57,029 bases of DNA from Spirochaetes bacterium GWB1_60_80 (GCA_001829185.1 MIAR01000057.1:1-57029); one strand, 5' to 3'; counted from the first letter of the stretch, positions 32,873 through 40,921 are shown. Notes: generated by a model from the letters alone, not told the origin. Numbers and translations: made by a program.

Positions 32873-32946
32873 CCGACTCCCCTAGGGGCTAAACGAAACG
32901 CCCACCCTAGCGGGTGGGCGTTTCGTTTAGCCCCTAGGGGAGTCGG
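32873..32946. repeat. Perfect 74-bp palindrome covering the 3' end of tRNA-Glu
   Basis: Two 35-base arms (32873-32907 and 32912-32946) are perfectly complementary around TAGC. The right arm contains the last 19 bases of tRNA-Glu (part of the T arm and the acceptor strand) plus 16 bases downstream of it. The left arm is an inverted copy. The inner part would also act as the tRNA terminator stem. Confidence 0.96.
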
Positions 32947-32999
32947 ACCCCTCTTTAAAGATTGAGAATCTTTTGTCCTAACCGATAGACGAAGGGGCC
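32928..32999 (-). tRNA. tRNA-Glu (anticodon CTC)
   Basis: A 72-base cloverleaf. The acceptor is GGCCCCT with AGGGGCT plus discriminator A (first pair G-U), the D stem is GTCT/GGAC, and the T stem is AGGGG/CCCCT. The anticodon stem AAAGA/TCTTT holds loop TTCTCAA, anticodon CTC. CCA is not encoded. The A/T-rich anticodon stem and C at position 55 of the T loop are unusual. It lies 10 bases after tRNA-Gln and shares its promoter. Confidence 0.85.
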
Positions 33000-33009
33000 A
33001 GAAAGATAG

Positions 33010-33080
33010 TTCCCCAGGGAGGATTTGAACCCCCACAAACAGATCCAGAATCTGTGGTGCTACCATTACACTACCGGGGA
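33010..33080 (-). tRNA. tRNA-Gln (anticodon CTG)
   Basis: A 71-base cloverleaf. The acceptor is TCCCCGG/CTGGGGA with discriminator A, the D stem is GTGT/GCAC, and the T arm is GGGGG-TTCAAAT-CCTCC. Anticodon stem ACAGA/TCTGT holds loop TTCTGGA, anticodon CTG. CCA is not encoded. It is first of a two-tRNA unit with tRNA-Glu. Confidence 0.93.
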
Positions 33081-33097
33081 ATGTCTAACGCTCGGTT

Positions 33098-33126
33098 ACA
33101 ATATAAAAAATCGGCCGCTTTGTCAA
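33098..33126 (-). promoter_or_regulatory. Promoter of the tRNA-Gln/tRNA-Glu unit
   Basis: TTGACA (33126-33121) and TATTGT (33103-33098) with 17 bases between lie about 18 bases before tRNA-Gln. An overlapping TATATT at 15-base spacing is also possible. Confidence 0.65.
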
Positions 33127-33303
33127 GCCGGAATTCAGGCCAGTTTCTGGATTTATCCCGTACTGGCCAACGGCCACCCGATCGCGCCAAGCGGGGGCGG
33201 CACAAAAACAACAAGCTGACCGTCGGTTGACGATCAGCTTCATAGATAAGCCCACGCTAACTCCGACAGCCAAAGCGACTGCCGGAGCGCCTGATTCAGA
33301 CCC

Positions 33304-33588
33304 TTACCACCAGCCGAAGGCAGTGCCGCAACGGGTCAGATACCACACCAGGATGATAGCGACCACACCGGCGTAGACGAAGAACCAGGTGGCCAGGACC
33401 GAGCCTTCGACGCGCGCCAGCGCGCCATTGAAGATGGAGCCGGCGATGCCAAAGATGAAGCCAAAGAGGGCCAACACACCGAACAGAACGCTGGCCGGCT
33501 GCGTCAGGGCAAACAGGCAAAAGACGAAGGAAAAAACGAACAACAGGATAAAGAGCGCGAAGTTGATCAAGCCGTTTCGACTGTCCAT
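33304..33588 (-). CDS. Small integral membrane protein
   Basis: A 94-residue protein with three predicted membrane segments (about 8-30, 35-55 and 66-85) and little outside them. AAGGAG lies nine bases before the ATG at 33588; a longer frame to 33663 has no better site. A CTCCGGCAG/CTGTCGGAG-type hairpin follows the stop without a clear T-run. I do not recognise the family. The neighbours (tRNA unit and DJ-1 gene) give no hint. Confidence 0.7.
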   Translation of the reverse strand: MDSRNGLINFALFILLFVFSFVFCLFALTQPASVLFGVLALFGFIFGIAGSIFNGALARVEGSVLATWFFVYAGVVAIILVWYLTRCGTAFGWW

Positions 33589-33709
33589 ATCGGATGACTC
33601 CTTTTCAGTTTCAATTACTAGCCGTCCGTAGTATACTGTCTGAAATGCAGTTTGTCCATCCAAAATTTGTCATTATATTGACGTTGACCGATTAGCCAAG
33701 GGAGGTTCC

Positions 33710-34279
33710 ATGATCAAGGCTTGCATTATTCTGGCCGACGGCTTCGAGGAAGTCGAAGCGATTACGCCGATCGACTATCTACGCCGCGCCGGTTTCGACC
33801 TGACGGTGGCCGGGCTGACCGGCACGGCCGTGACCGGCGCCCATGGCATTGCCTTGCACTGCGACCGCAGCCTGGCCAGCCTGGACTGCGGCAGCTTCGA
33901 TGTCATTATCCTGCCAGGCGGCCTGAAAGGCGCCGAAGCGCTGGCTGCCGACAGTCGGGTGCGGCTAGCCGTCCGGGATCAGCTAGACCAGGGCAGGCAT
34001 GTCGCGGCTATCTGCGCGGCACCGGCTCTGGTGCTGGGCAAAGCCTGCGGAGTGCTGCATGGCCGCCGCTATACCTGCTTTCCGGGCATGGAACGGGAGG
34101 TCCCGGCCGGGGGGCACTATACGGGAGAAGCCGCCACGGTGGACGGTCGGCTGATTACCGGGGCCGGACCGGCCTGCGCCCAAACCTTCGCTCTGACCAT
34201 TGTGGCTGAATTGGCCGACCAGGCGGCGGCCGACAAGCTGGCAACCAGCCTGCTGGTCAACCTGGCGCGGCAAGGCTAA
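33710..34279 (+). CDS. DJ-1/PfpI family protein (YajL/ThiJ-like)
   Basis: A 189-residue DJ-1 superfamily protein. The reactive Cys is in AAICAAPALVLG near residue 104, and the conserved acidic residue is in ADGFEEVEA near 15-18, so the oxidation-sensing/glyoxalase-like site is intact. The family includes protein/nucleotide deglycases and oxidative-stress chaperones. GGGAGG precedes the ATG. It is convergent with the RseC-like gene, only 18 bases separating the two stops. Confidence 0.92.
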   Translation: MIKACIILADGFEEVEAITPIDYLRRAGFDLTVAGLTGTAVTGAHGIALHCDRSLASLDCGSFDVIILPGGLKGAEALAADSRVRLAVRDQLDQGRHVAAICAAPALVLGKACGVLHGRRYTCFPGMEREVPAGGHYTGEAATVDGRLITGAGPACAQTFALTIVAELADQAAADKLATSLLVNLARQG

Positions 34280-34297
34280 CAGGCTGCTGAAGGCTCC

Positions 34298-34708
34298 TCA
34301 GTCCAGCCGCGCAATTACCCGGGGGCGGGCATTCAGGCGGCCGCGCCGGCTGGCGAAGACCGCCAACAGCAGGCCGGCAGCCAGGCCGCCGATGCCAGCC
34401 AGAGCGGCCGGCCCCTCGCCACTGCCGGAGGTCAGGCGCTGTACCAGCAAATAGGCGCCGCCAAAAAGCACCACTGGCAGCACGATGAGCCAGAACAGCC
34501 CCAGCAGATGGGCCGAATTAGGCACCTCGACGCAGACCTTGTCGCCCACTTTTATGGATAAACCGGCCTGAATCTCGGCCTGCAACTCCCGGCCGGTGCC
34601 GGAGGCGCAACCTTCCTTCGAGCTGCAGCCATGGCAGCCCTCGCCCATGATGAAGCGTACCGAGGCTCGCTTTTCTTCGATTTTAGTTACCAGGGCCGTC
34701 TCAGTCAT
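34298..34708 (-). CDS. RseC/MucC-like positive regulator family membrane protein
   Basis: A 136-residue RseC/SoxR-reducing-system family protein. The N-terminal soluble part has a CHGCSSKEGC cysteine motif (residues 25-34), then the basic/beta segment KVGDKVCVEVPNS, then two membrane helices (about 67-90 and 98-118). The family is linked to Rnf-type electron transfer and to SoxR or sigma-E control. No rnf genes are in this window. It overlaps the YmdB-like gene by 8 bases, so the two are co-translated. Confidence 0.85.
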   Translation of the reverse strand: MTETALVTKIEEKRASVRFIMGEGCHGCSSKEGCASGTGRELQAEIQAGLSIKVGDKVCVEVPNSAHLLGLFWLIVLPVVLFGGAYLLVQRLTSGSGEGPAALAGIGGLAAGLLLAVFASRRGRLNARPRVIARLD

Positions 34709-35504
34709 TAAAGGCCTCCTTGCACGGCAGGCGCAGGCTCCGGATGGCGCTGGCGCGCCCGTCTACTTCCAAGGTAATCAAAACGGCCTGGACTTCCAAC
34801 TGGTTGCTGGAATCCTTGGCCCAGGACGGGATGCCGCTCAGGTACTCGGCAATGCGGGTGCCGGCGTCCAGACCGCCGACGCTGCACAGGCTGCCACAGC
34901 GGCCGGCGTCGGTGATGACGGCGGTGCCAGGGCTCAGGATGCGGGCGTCGGCCGTCTGGGTGCGGGCATTGGAGCCGATGACGGCCGCCGCCCGCCCGGC
35001 TACATGCTGGAAAAAGCTGTTCTTCTCGGCGGTGGTGGCGGCGTGGAAATCGACCAGGATGGCATCGCAAGCCGCCTTGAGACGCGGATACAGCTCGTCG
35101 AACAGGCGAAACGGGTTGGCCAGGTGGACGCGGCTGAAGCCGGACTGGCCAAGGAGCTGCATGACGGCCAGCCGGAAGCCGCCCAGGTCGACGATGCGGA
35201 CGCCGCGTCCCGGCACCTCAGTCGGGTAATTTTCCGGCCGCAGCAGCCAGTGCGACTTGGGAAAAACCTCGAGGATGTCCTTCTTGAAGAAGGCCGCCTC
35301 GCCCGTGGTGACCACGTCGATGCCGAGCTTGCGCAGATAAAGGGCGTGGGCTTTGCCGAGACCGGCCCCGCCGGTGGCGCCGTTGGCGTTAGCGATGACG
35401 GCCGCGGCGCCAAACTCGGCCTTCAAGCCGGGCAACAGCCGCTTGACCGCGAAGATGCCGCCTTTGCCGACTATTTCGGCCAGGTACAGGATGTTTACAC
35501 TCAC
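34701..35504 (-). CDS. YmdB/TIGR00282 metallophosphoesterase homologue, probably inactive
   Basis: A 267-residue protein aligned along its full length with the YmdB 2',3'-cyclic-nucleotide phosphodiesterase family (PENYPTEVPGRG, DFHAATTAEK, QTADARILSPGTAVITD). Most metal ligands are missing. The start reads LAEIVGKGG (usual GDVVG). NGENAAGG becomes NANGATGG, GNHTWDKK becomes GEAAFFKK, and GTHTHVQTAD becomes GSNARTQTAD. Only the DFHA His remains clear. It overlaps the RseC-like gene downstream. It is either a pseudoenzyme with a binding or regulatory role, or has a different chemistry. Confidence 0.85.
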   Translation of the reverse strand: MSVNILYLAEIVGKGGIFAVKRLLPGLKAEFGAAAVIANANGATGGAGLGKAHALYLRKLGIDVVTTGEAAFFKKDILEVFPKSHWLLRPENYPTEVPGRGVRIVDLGGFRLAVMQLLGQSGFSRVHLANPFRLFDELYPRLKAACDAILVDFHAATTAEKNSFFQHVAGRAAAVIGSNARTQTADARILSPGTAVITDAGRCGSLCSVGGLDAGTRIAEYLSGIPSWAKDSSNQLEVQAVLITLEVDGRASAIRSLRLPCKEAFND

Positions 35505-35552
35505 CCGGCCAGCCTACCCGATAACGCCCGCCCTATCAAGGCCGGCCACGGT

Positions 35553-36041
35553 TCACTGATTATCATAGCGCTCCACGACCGGGTCGACATACTCGATAGT
35601 CACGCCGGCCCCGCCGAACATGGCCTCGCTCTCGGCGCCTTCATGGTACTTGCGCTCGCAGACCACGCGCTGGATGCCGCAATTGATAATCATCATGGCG
35701 CAGGCCCGGCACGGCGTCATCTTGCAGTAGAGGGTGGCGCCCCCGATGGCCGCGCCGCGCCGGGCGGCCTGGCAAATGGCGTTCTGTTCGGCGTGGACGG
35801 TGCGCACGCAATGCTTGCTGACGCTGCCGTCCTCGTGGACGAGCTGCTTGAGCTGATGCCCGGCCTCGTCGCAGTGCGGCAGTCCGGCCGGGGCGCCGAC
35901 GTAACCGGTGGCCAAGATCTGGTGGTCACGGGCGATGACGCAACCGGAGCGGCCGCGGTCGCAGGTGGCCCGCTTGGCGATGGCCCGGCAGACTTCCATG
36001 AAATATTCGTCCCAACTCGGCCGCTGGTAGGCTTCGTCCAT
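35553..36041 (-). CDS. dCMP deaminase family protein (ComEB-like)
   Basis: A 162-residue zinc deaminase of the dCMP-deaminase/ComEB family. The zinc and catalytic residues are in TVHAEQNAI and MTPCRACAMMI, and ATGYVGAPAGLPHC is a typical dCMP-deaminase segment. It would turn dCMP into dUMP for thymidylate synthesis. Length fits the family. It is divergent from the immunophilin gene and 48 bases downstream of the YmdB-like gene start. Confidence 0.93.
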   Translation of the reverse strand: MDEAYQRPSWDEYFMEVCRAIAKRATCDRGRSGCVIARDHQILATGYVGAPAGLPHCDEAGHQLKQLVHEDGSVSKHCVRTVHAEQNAICQAARRGAAIGGATLYCKMTPCRACAMMIINCGIQRVVCERKYHEGAESEAMFGGAGVTIEYVDPVVERYDNQ

Positions 36042-36150
36042 TGTGGCTGTCCTCTCCGCCCGTCGACCGCACCGTCCGGGCTTGGCTCAGGTTTCTGGAA
36101 CCTAGCCGGCTGGCGGAAAGTATACACCAGCCGGCCGCTTCGAGAAAAGC

Positions 36151-36179
36151 TTGTACCCCGGCGACTTTTATGCTACCAT
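36151..36179 (+). promoter_or_regulatory. Weak promoter candidate for the immunophilin gene
   Basis: TTGTAC (36151-36156) and TACCAT (36174-36179) are spaced by 17 bases in the gap 36042-36271. A GCGCC/GGCGC hairpin lies further on, before the ribosome-binding site. Both boxes deviate from consensus. Confidence 0.3.
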
Positions 36180-36271
36180 CAGCCGCCCGCAGCCCGGCCC
36201 GGCTTCAACCCCCGGCTAGGGCAGCGGCCACGGCGCGCCTTCGGCGCGTCTCCAGCTTTTCGGGAGGATTT

Positions 36272-37315
36272 ATGAAACCTGTTGTCCACACCATCCGCCG
36301 CGGTGGATTCGCCATACTGTTGCTGGCCCTGACCTTCACCTTGGCGGCTTGCCTGGAAAGCGCCAGCAGCCGCGGTTTGCTGCCCGGGCTCTATGCCCGC
36401 CTCGAAACCAGCCGCGGCACCATCATCGTCCATCTCGACTACGACAAGGCGCCGCTGGCGGTGGCCAATTTCGTCGGCCTGGCCGAAGGCACCCTGGACG
36501 CTTCCTGGAACAAGCCCTTCTACGACAGCCTCACCTTTCATAAAATCATGCCCGGCCTGCTTGTCCAGAGCGGCTGTCCCTACGGGGACGGCACCGGCAC
36601 CGCCGGCTACATCTTCCCCGACGAGTACCATCCTAGCTTGCGCCACGACGCCGCCGGCGTCATGGGCTACGCCCAGGGCAATTCCAACGACACCAACAGC
36701 TCCCAATTCTACATCACCATGGCCCCCCTGCCCTTCTTGGACGACAAGTACACCATCTTCGGCCGCGTGGTCGTCGGCCTCGACTTATTGGAAAAAATCG
36801 CCCTGGGCGATGTTCTGGAGAGCGTCATTATTGAACGCGTTGGCCAGGCCGCCGTCGATTTCCGCTGCGACCAGGAAGCCTGGCAGGAATATTTCGACAT
36901 CGCCCTGGAAGGCGCCCGCATCCGGATGCAGATGCAGCGCCAGACGGCCCTGGCCGGCATCCAGCGGCTCTGGCCGGAAATGCGACCTGGCCTGTTCGAT
37001 ATCCTGACCGCCAGCCTGCAGGAAGGCAGCGGTCCCAAACCGGAGGTCGGCGCCGCCGTCAAGGTCCACTACAAGGGCATGCTGGCCGATGGCACCGTCT
37101 TTGACCAGACCAACCCGGCCGGCGACCCCTACAGCTTCGAACTGGGTGTCGGCCAGGTTATCGAAGGCTGGGACGTCGTCGTCGGCAACATGCGCCAGGG
37201 CGAGAAGCTGCGCGTGGCCATCCCGCCGGAAATGGCCTACGGCTCGGAAGGCTACGCCGACATCATTCCCGGCAACAGCTTCCTGGTCTTCGAGATCGAG
37301 CTGGTCGATTTTTAA
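36272..37315 (+). CDS. Dual-family immunophilin lipoprotein: cyclophilin + FKBP
   Basis: A 347-residue exported peptidyl-prolyl isomerase carrying two unrelated isomerase folds. The signal peptide ends in lipobox LAAC (lipidated Cys near residue 27). The cyclophilin domain covers about 40-190 (GTIIVHLDYDKAPLAVANF, FHKIMPGLLVQSG, NSSQFYITMAPLPFLD). A helical linker leads to an FKBP domain at about 250-347 (VKVHYKGMLADGTVFDQ, GVGQVIEGWD, IPPEMAYG). It should act on periplasmic protein folding. The ATG at 36272 follows GGGAGG; earlier in-frame codons read as non-coding. A strong terminator follows. Cyclophilin-FKBP fusions are known from Treponema and Flavobacterium, which supports a spirochaete host. 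Confidence 0.94.
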   Translation: MKPVVHTIRRGGFAILLLALTFTLAACLESASSRGLLPGLYARLETSRGTIIVHLDYDKAPLAVANFVGLAEGTLDASWNKPFYDSLTFHKIMPGLLVQSGCPYGDGTGTAGYIFPDEYHPSLRHDAAGVMGYAQGNSNDTNSSQFYITMAPLPFLDDKYTIFGRVVVGLDLLEKIALGDVLESVIIERVGQAAVDFRCDQEAWQEYFDIALEGARIRMQMQRQTALAGIQRLWPEMRPGLFDILTASLQEGSGPKPEVGAAVKVHYKGMLADGTVFDQTNPAGDPYSFELGVGQVIEGWDVVVGNMRQGEKLRVAIPPEMAYGSEGYADIIPGNSFLVFEIELVDF

Positions 37316-37340
37316 CTGATCCATGGCGACAAGCTAAGCA

Positions 37341-37375
37341 GCGACCGGGGTTTTCCACCCCGGTCGCTTTTTTTT
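37341..37375 (+). terminator. Rho-independent terminator of the immunophilin gene
   Basis: GCGACCGGGG and CCCCGGTCGC pair around TTTTCCA and are followed by eight T residues. Confidence 0.95.
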
Positions 37376-38939
37376 AGCGCCGGTAGCCGCGCCGGGCCAG
37401 CTCCAGCTCCACCCTGGCCGGGCGCTCGGCCAGCGACAGCGCCCGCAGGAACATGGTGCGGGCGGCCTGGTCGCGGCCGGCTTTCTCCAGACAAAGCGCC
37501 GCCTCCAGATAATAGCCCGCCGCGCCGCGCGGCTGCCCACCGGCCTTGAGCAGCGCGGCCACCGCCTCGAAGTCGGCCGCGGCCTGGACTAGCTTGCCGA
37601 AAACCGCCTCGGGCACGGCGGCCGCCACATTGGCCCGGTTCAGCAAGGCCGCCTGGCGGGCGCCTTCCGGACCGCTCGCGGCGGACAGGGCCACCGCCCG
37701 GTCGAGCAACTGGAAAGCCGCCTGCACCAGAGCCACGGCCTGGGCCGGGTTGGTCTGGCCGCCCCGCATCGCCATCAGCGAACCCTTGTAGGCCAGGGCT
37801 TCGGCCGCGTCCGGATCGGCCTGCAATAGGCTGTCGAAGGCCGCCTCGGCCTCAGCCGACCGGCCGGCACCGAACAGGGCGACGGCCCGAGTCAGCCGAT
37901 CGGCCGAGGCCAGGTCAAGCGCCTGCTGCGCCTGCCAGGCTGCCTGGTCGGCTTCCGACTCGGCGGCCGCCGCTAGGCGCAGCTCCTCGAGCCGCTGGGC
38001 GGCGGCCGAGCGGCTGGCCTGGGCGCGGGGAGAGCGGTAGCTGACCAGGGGATCGAAGCCCGGCACCTCCAGCGGCGGCAGGACGACCAGGCCGCTGACC
38101 GGGTCAGGCGCCGCGGCCAGCAACTCGGCCTGGCTGCGGCCATCCGGCGCTATCAGGTCGTAGACCCGGCTGGCGTCCAGGCTGGCGGCGCCGCCGCCGG
38201 AACGCAGGCCGGCCGCTTCGCGCACCGCCATGATGCCGCCGGGCGCCAGCGGGTCGGCCAGGCAGCACAGCACCCAGTGCCGGGTCGGCCGGCCGTCCAG
38301 CACCGGCTTGGTTTCGGCCAGGTCCAAAGGAATGCGCACCGCCAGGGTGGCCGTCTGGGTCACCACGAAGCAGGTCAGCGGCTGGCGCTGGCCGGCGACC
38401 GTGATCAACTCGGCGCCGCCAGGCAGGCTGCCGTCCAGCCGGACCATGAAGTCCCAAGCCGCCTCCAGCGGGAAGGCTACGTACTCGCCGCGCGCCGCCT
38501 CTGTCTGGCTGGAACCGCTGGGGCCGTCGATATCGATATAAATAGAAACCACGATGCCGGAAAAACCGCTGGCCAGGCTAAAAGGATTGGCCAGCTGGCT
38601 GAGGGTGACGTCGAGTTGCCAAAAATCGGCCGGCTCGCTCCAGGCGGCATTGACCAGCGGCCGGCGCACCTCGTAGACGGCCAGGTCGGCCAAACCGCCG
38701 CCGGCAAAAGCCTCATGCAAGGGGTAACTCAGGCCGCCAGAACCGGCGTCGTCACCCAGGGCATCACAGTACGTGGCCAGCAGCGGGCCGCCGGCGAAGG
38801 CCGGGTCGACCCGCACCTGCAGGGCGGCGTGCAGGCGCGGATAGATGGCGCCGCCAAAAATGAAGGACAGCGGAATTAGAACCAAGCTGGCCTTGGCCAA
38901 CAGGCGCAGAATCGGCGACAGCCAGTATGAAAGCTTCAT
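37374..38939 (-). CDS. Anchored periplasmic protein with DOMON-like (glucodextranase C-type) and TPR-like domains
   Basis: A 521-residue protein with one N-terminal hydrophobic anchor (about 12-35). Residues of about 60-240 match the pattern of the glucodextranase C-terminal DOMON-like beta-sandwich (DALGDDAGSGGLSYP, LANPF, IVVSIYIDIDGPSG, AWDFMVRLDG). Residues of about 325-521 are TPR-like helices with ALAYKGSLMAMRGG. That block resembles one in the secreted protein at 40922-41641. DOMON folds bind haem or sugars, but no haem ligand can be assigned here. GAGGAG lies before the ATG at 38939. Last gene of a five-gene envelope operon, 11 bases after the NapH-like gene. Function unknown. Confidence 0.78.
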   Translation of the reverse strand: MKLSYWLSPILRLLAKASLVLIPLSFIFGGAIYPRLHAALQVRVDPAFAGGPLLATYCDALGDDAGSGGLSYPLHEAFAGGGLADLAVYEVRRPLVNAAWSEPADFWQLDVTLSQLANPFSLASGFSGIVVSIYIDIDGPSGSSQTEAARGEYVAFPLEAAWDFMVRLDGSLPGGAELITVAGQRQPLTCFVVTQTATLAVRIPLDLAETKPVLDGRPTRHWVLCCLADPLAPGGIMAVREAAGLRSGGGAASLDASRVYDLIAPDGRSQAELLAAAPDPVSGLVVLPPLEVPGFDPLVSYRSPRAQASRSAAAQRLEELRLAAAAESEADQAAWQAQQALDLASADRLTRAVALFGAGRSAEAEAAFDSLLQADPDAAEALAYKGSLMAMRGGQTNPAQAVALVQAAFQLLDRAVALSAASGPEGARQAALLNRANVAAAVPEAVFGKLVQAAADFEAVAALLKAGGQPRGAAGYYLEAALCLEKAGRDQAARTMFLRALSLAERPARVELELARRGYRR

Positions 38940-38950
38940 GGCAATGCTCC

Positions 38951-40222
38951 TCAATTAAACAGGAAGGAACCGTGCAGCACCAAGTTGAGCAGGCGGGTGA
39001 CGGTATTGACGGCAAAGCCGCCCATGATGATGCAGCCGAACAGCCAGCCGGAAAAGGGCAACAGGGCCTTGGGATCGGACAGCTCGACGGTCAGAGACAG
39101 GCCCGCGGCCAATGCCCGCGCCAGGCGCTTACCCGAACGCAGCCGGGCAATGGTGGGCTCAAAGCGGCCGGGCCGCGGCGTGCAGGGCTGCCAGGTGAAC
39201 TCGTAGCGGATAGCCTGCCGCGAGCAGGCCGCCATGCACAGGCCGCACTTGGTGCAGGTCAGCAGCACCTTGCCTTGGGCCTGATGCTGGCCGCCGGACA
39301 GGCAATCCTCATGGATGGACAGGGTCGGGCAGACCCGCAGGCAAGCCTGGCAGCCGTTGCACAGGGTCGGGTCGATGCGCACCCGGTAGAGCGACAGCTT
39401 GTCGGCCAGCGACTGGAAGGCGCCGAAGGGGCAGAAGCTCATGCACTGCGCCCGCTTTTTGGTCAACAGGGGCAGCACCACCACGAAGCCGAAGAAGGTC
39501 AGCACCAGGAGCACGAAGGCGATCAGGCTCGGGCCGTTGGTCACCTGATCGAATTCGGTGATCAGCTTGAAGGGGCACAGCCAGGCGCAGTAGACGGCCG
39601 TAAAGGTGGCCAGGGCGGCCAGCGCCACGAAGAGCAACATGCTGAAGTTAAAGTAACGGATTTTCTTGTCCGGGTCCTTTACCGGCAGCATGGCCTTGCG
39701 TGGCAGGGCGGCCAGGCCTTCGTCCCAGCCGCCGTAGAAGCAGACCCAGGAGCACCAGCCGCGGCCGAGGGTGAAGGTGGCCACCAACCAGATCAACAGC
39801 ATCGGGTAGAAGGCGGCGTAGTGGTTGCTGAGCTGGGCCGGGAAGATCAGCACGCCCTCCAGCAGATACGGCAGGATGGTCATCGGCAGCACGATGTGGC
39901 AGAACGGCGTCTCGGTCGCGAAGATATCGCTTGCGGTCAGGAACATGCTGCCGCGCGCCTCCAGCAAGTTGGCGATGAACGAAGGGAAGAAGAACAGGGC
40001 CCCGGCCACGAACATCAAGCGGCGGTACTTACCGGTCTGGCCGGTGACCAGCAGGCGCCAGAAGGCGGCGCCGGAGGCGACGGTCAACAAGGCGGCGGCC
40101 GGCAGACTGAGGCCGCGGGCATTATAGAGAAAGAAGAAGGCCAGCATCAGCAGCATCAGGCCGCCTAGGACCAGGCTGGCCGGTAAGGACAGGGCATTTC
40201 TAAAACGTCCGGATTGAATCAT
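38951..40222 (-). CDS. NapH/NosR-like membrane polyferredoxin
   Basis: A 423-residue membrane protein with six or more helices and two cytoplasmic 4Fe-4S clusters (CNGCQACLRVCP and CTKCGLCMAACS near residues 290-340). It also has the NapH/NosR/CcoG-type motifs GRGWCSWVCFYGG, CAWLCPF and CMSFCPFGAF. Such proteins move electrons across or along the membrane to periplasmic reductases or assembly factors. No napA, nosZ or ccoN partner is nearby. The start overlaps the SafE-like gene by ATGA. Within the envelope operon it is the clearest redox component, and its electron donor and acceptor are not identifiable. Confidence 0.9.
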   Translation of the reverse strand: MIQSGRFRNALSLPASLVLGGLMLLMLAFFFLYNARGLSLPAAALLTVASGAAFWRLLVTGQTGKYRRLMFVAGALFFFPSFIANLLEARGSMFLTASDIFATETPFCHIVLPMTILPYLLEGVLIFPAQLSNHYAAFYPMLLIWLVATFTLGRGWCSWVCFYGGWDEGLAALPRKAMLPVKDPDKKIRYFNFSMLLFVALAALATFTAVYCAWLCPFKLITEFDQVTNGPSLIAFVLLVLTFFGFVVVLPLLTKKRAQCMSFCPFGAFQSLADKLSLYRVRIDPTLCNGCQACLRVCPTLSIHEDCLSGGQHQAQGKVLLTCTKCGLCMAACSRQAIRYEFTWQPCTPRPGRFEPTIARLRSGKRLARALAAGLSLTVELSDPKALLPFSGWLFGCIIMGGFAVNTVTRLLNLVLHGSFLFN

Positions 40223-40920
40223 GACCAGCCTCCGGTCAGGATCTTGAGCAGACCCTCAAAGAACAGAAAATAGACGCCCAGCAGCAGCATGGCGCCGCGC
40301 GCCACCGGTTTGAGACCGCTCCTGAGGTTGGCCAAGCGCGGGCTGGCCAGCCAGCCGCCGGCGAAGAGGGGAATCAGCCAGACGCTGGTTCCCAGGTAAA
40401 AGCTGAAGAAGTACCAGACGCCAGCCAGCGGTCCGCCGGCGGTAGCAGCGCCATCCGCGCCGCCGGCCAGGCTGGGGGCGACTAGCCCGGCGCCGAACAA
40501 ACGGGCGGCGGCGGCCACGAAGGGCGGGCAGATACTCAGGCCGGCGGCCAGACCCAACAGGAAGAGACCGCGCCCCGGCCGCCACCAGCGGGCCGTCAAC
40601 TGGCAGAGCTTGAGGCGCGGAAAGTGGTACAACAAGCCGCCCAGGCTGAGGACGGCGCCGGACAGGAGCCAGCTGGCGATCTGCAGGCGGCGGGCGTGCA
40701 GCGGGTCGAGGAAGCCGGCGGCGTAGGTGCCCAGGCCGCCCAGCAGTAGGCCGACGGCCAGGTAGGCCAGCAGGCGCCCGAGCATGAACAGCCCGACCCG
40801 GGCGGCGTTGGCGCGGTGGCCGGCCGGCTCGGCCAGGATCGACGGCAGGGCCAGCGGCAGGCAGGTCATGACGCAGTAGCTGCCAGTACTGAGGCCGAGT
40901 AAGAAGCCTTCGAAGTTCAT
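40219..40920 (-). CDS. SafE/CcdA-like membrane protein
   Basis: A 233-residue membrane protein with about six helices. It belongs to the sulfite-exporter TauE/SafE, UreH-like and DsbD/CcdA-related group. The first helix carries SYCVMTCLPLALPS and a later one GLSICPPFVAAA, giving CxxxxC and CPP motifs as in thiol/electron or metal-handling relatives. SafE-like genes often sit beside CcoG/NapH-type ferredoxins in oxidase or reductase maturation loci. GGAGG precedes the ATG at 40920. It overlaps the NapH-like gene by ATGA and lies one base after the helical-repeat gene. Confidence 0.82.
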   Translation of the reverse strand: MNFEGFLLGLSTGSYCVMTCLPLALPSILAEPAGHRANAARVGLFMLGRLLAYLAVGLLLGGLGTYAAGFLDPLHARRLQIASWLLSGAVLSLGGLLYHFPRLKLCQLTARWWRPGRGLFLLGLAAGLSICPPFVAAAARLFGAGLVAPSLAGGADGAATAGGPLAGVWYFFSFYLGTSVWLIPLFAGGWLASPRLANLRSGLKPVARGAMLLLGVYFLFFEGLLKILTGGWS

Positions 40921-40921
40921 G

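Noticed and set aside
34277-34297. CTAACAGGCTGCTGAAGG after the DJ-1 stop, similar to the MITE end
   Set aside because: Only about 15 bases with several mismatches and no second end or target duplication; chance similarity cannot be excluded.
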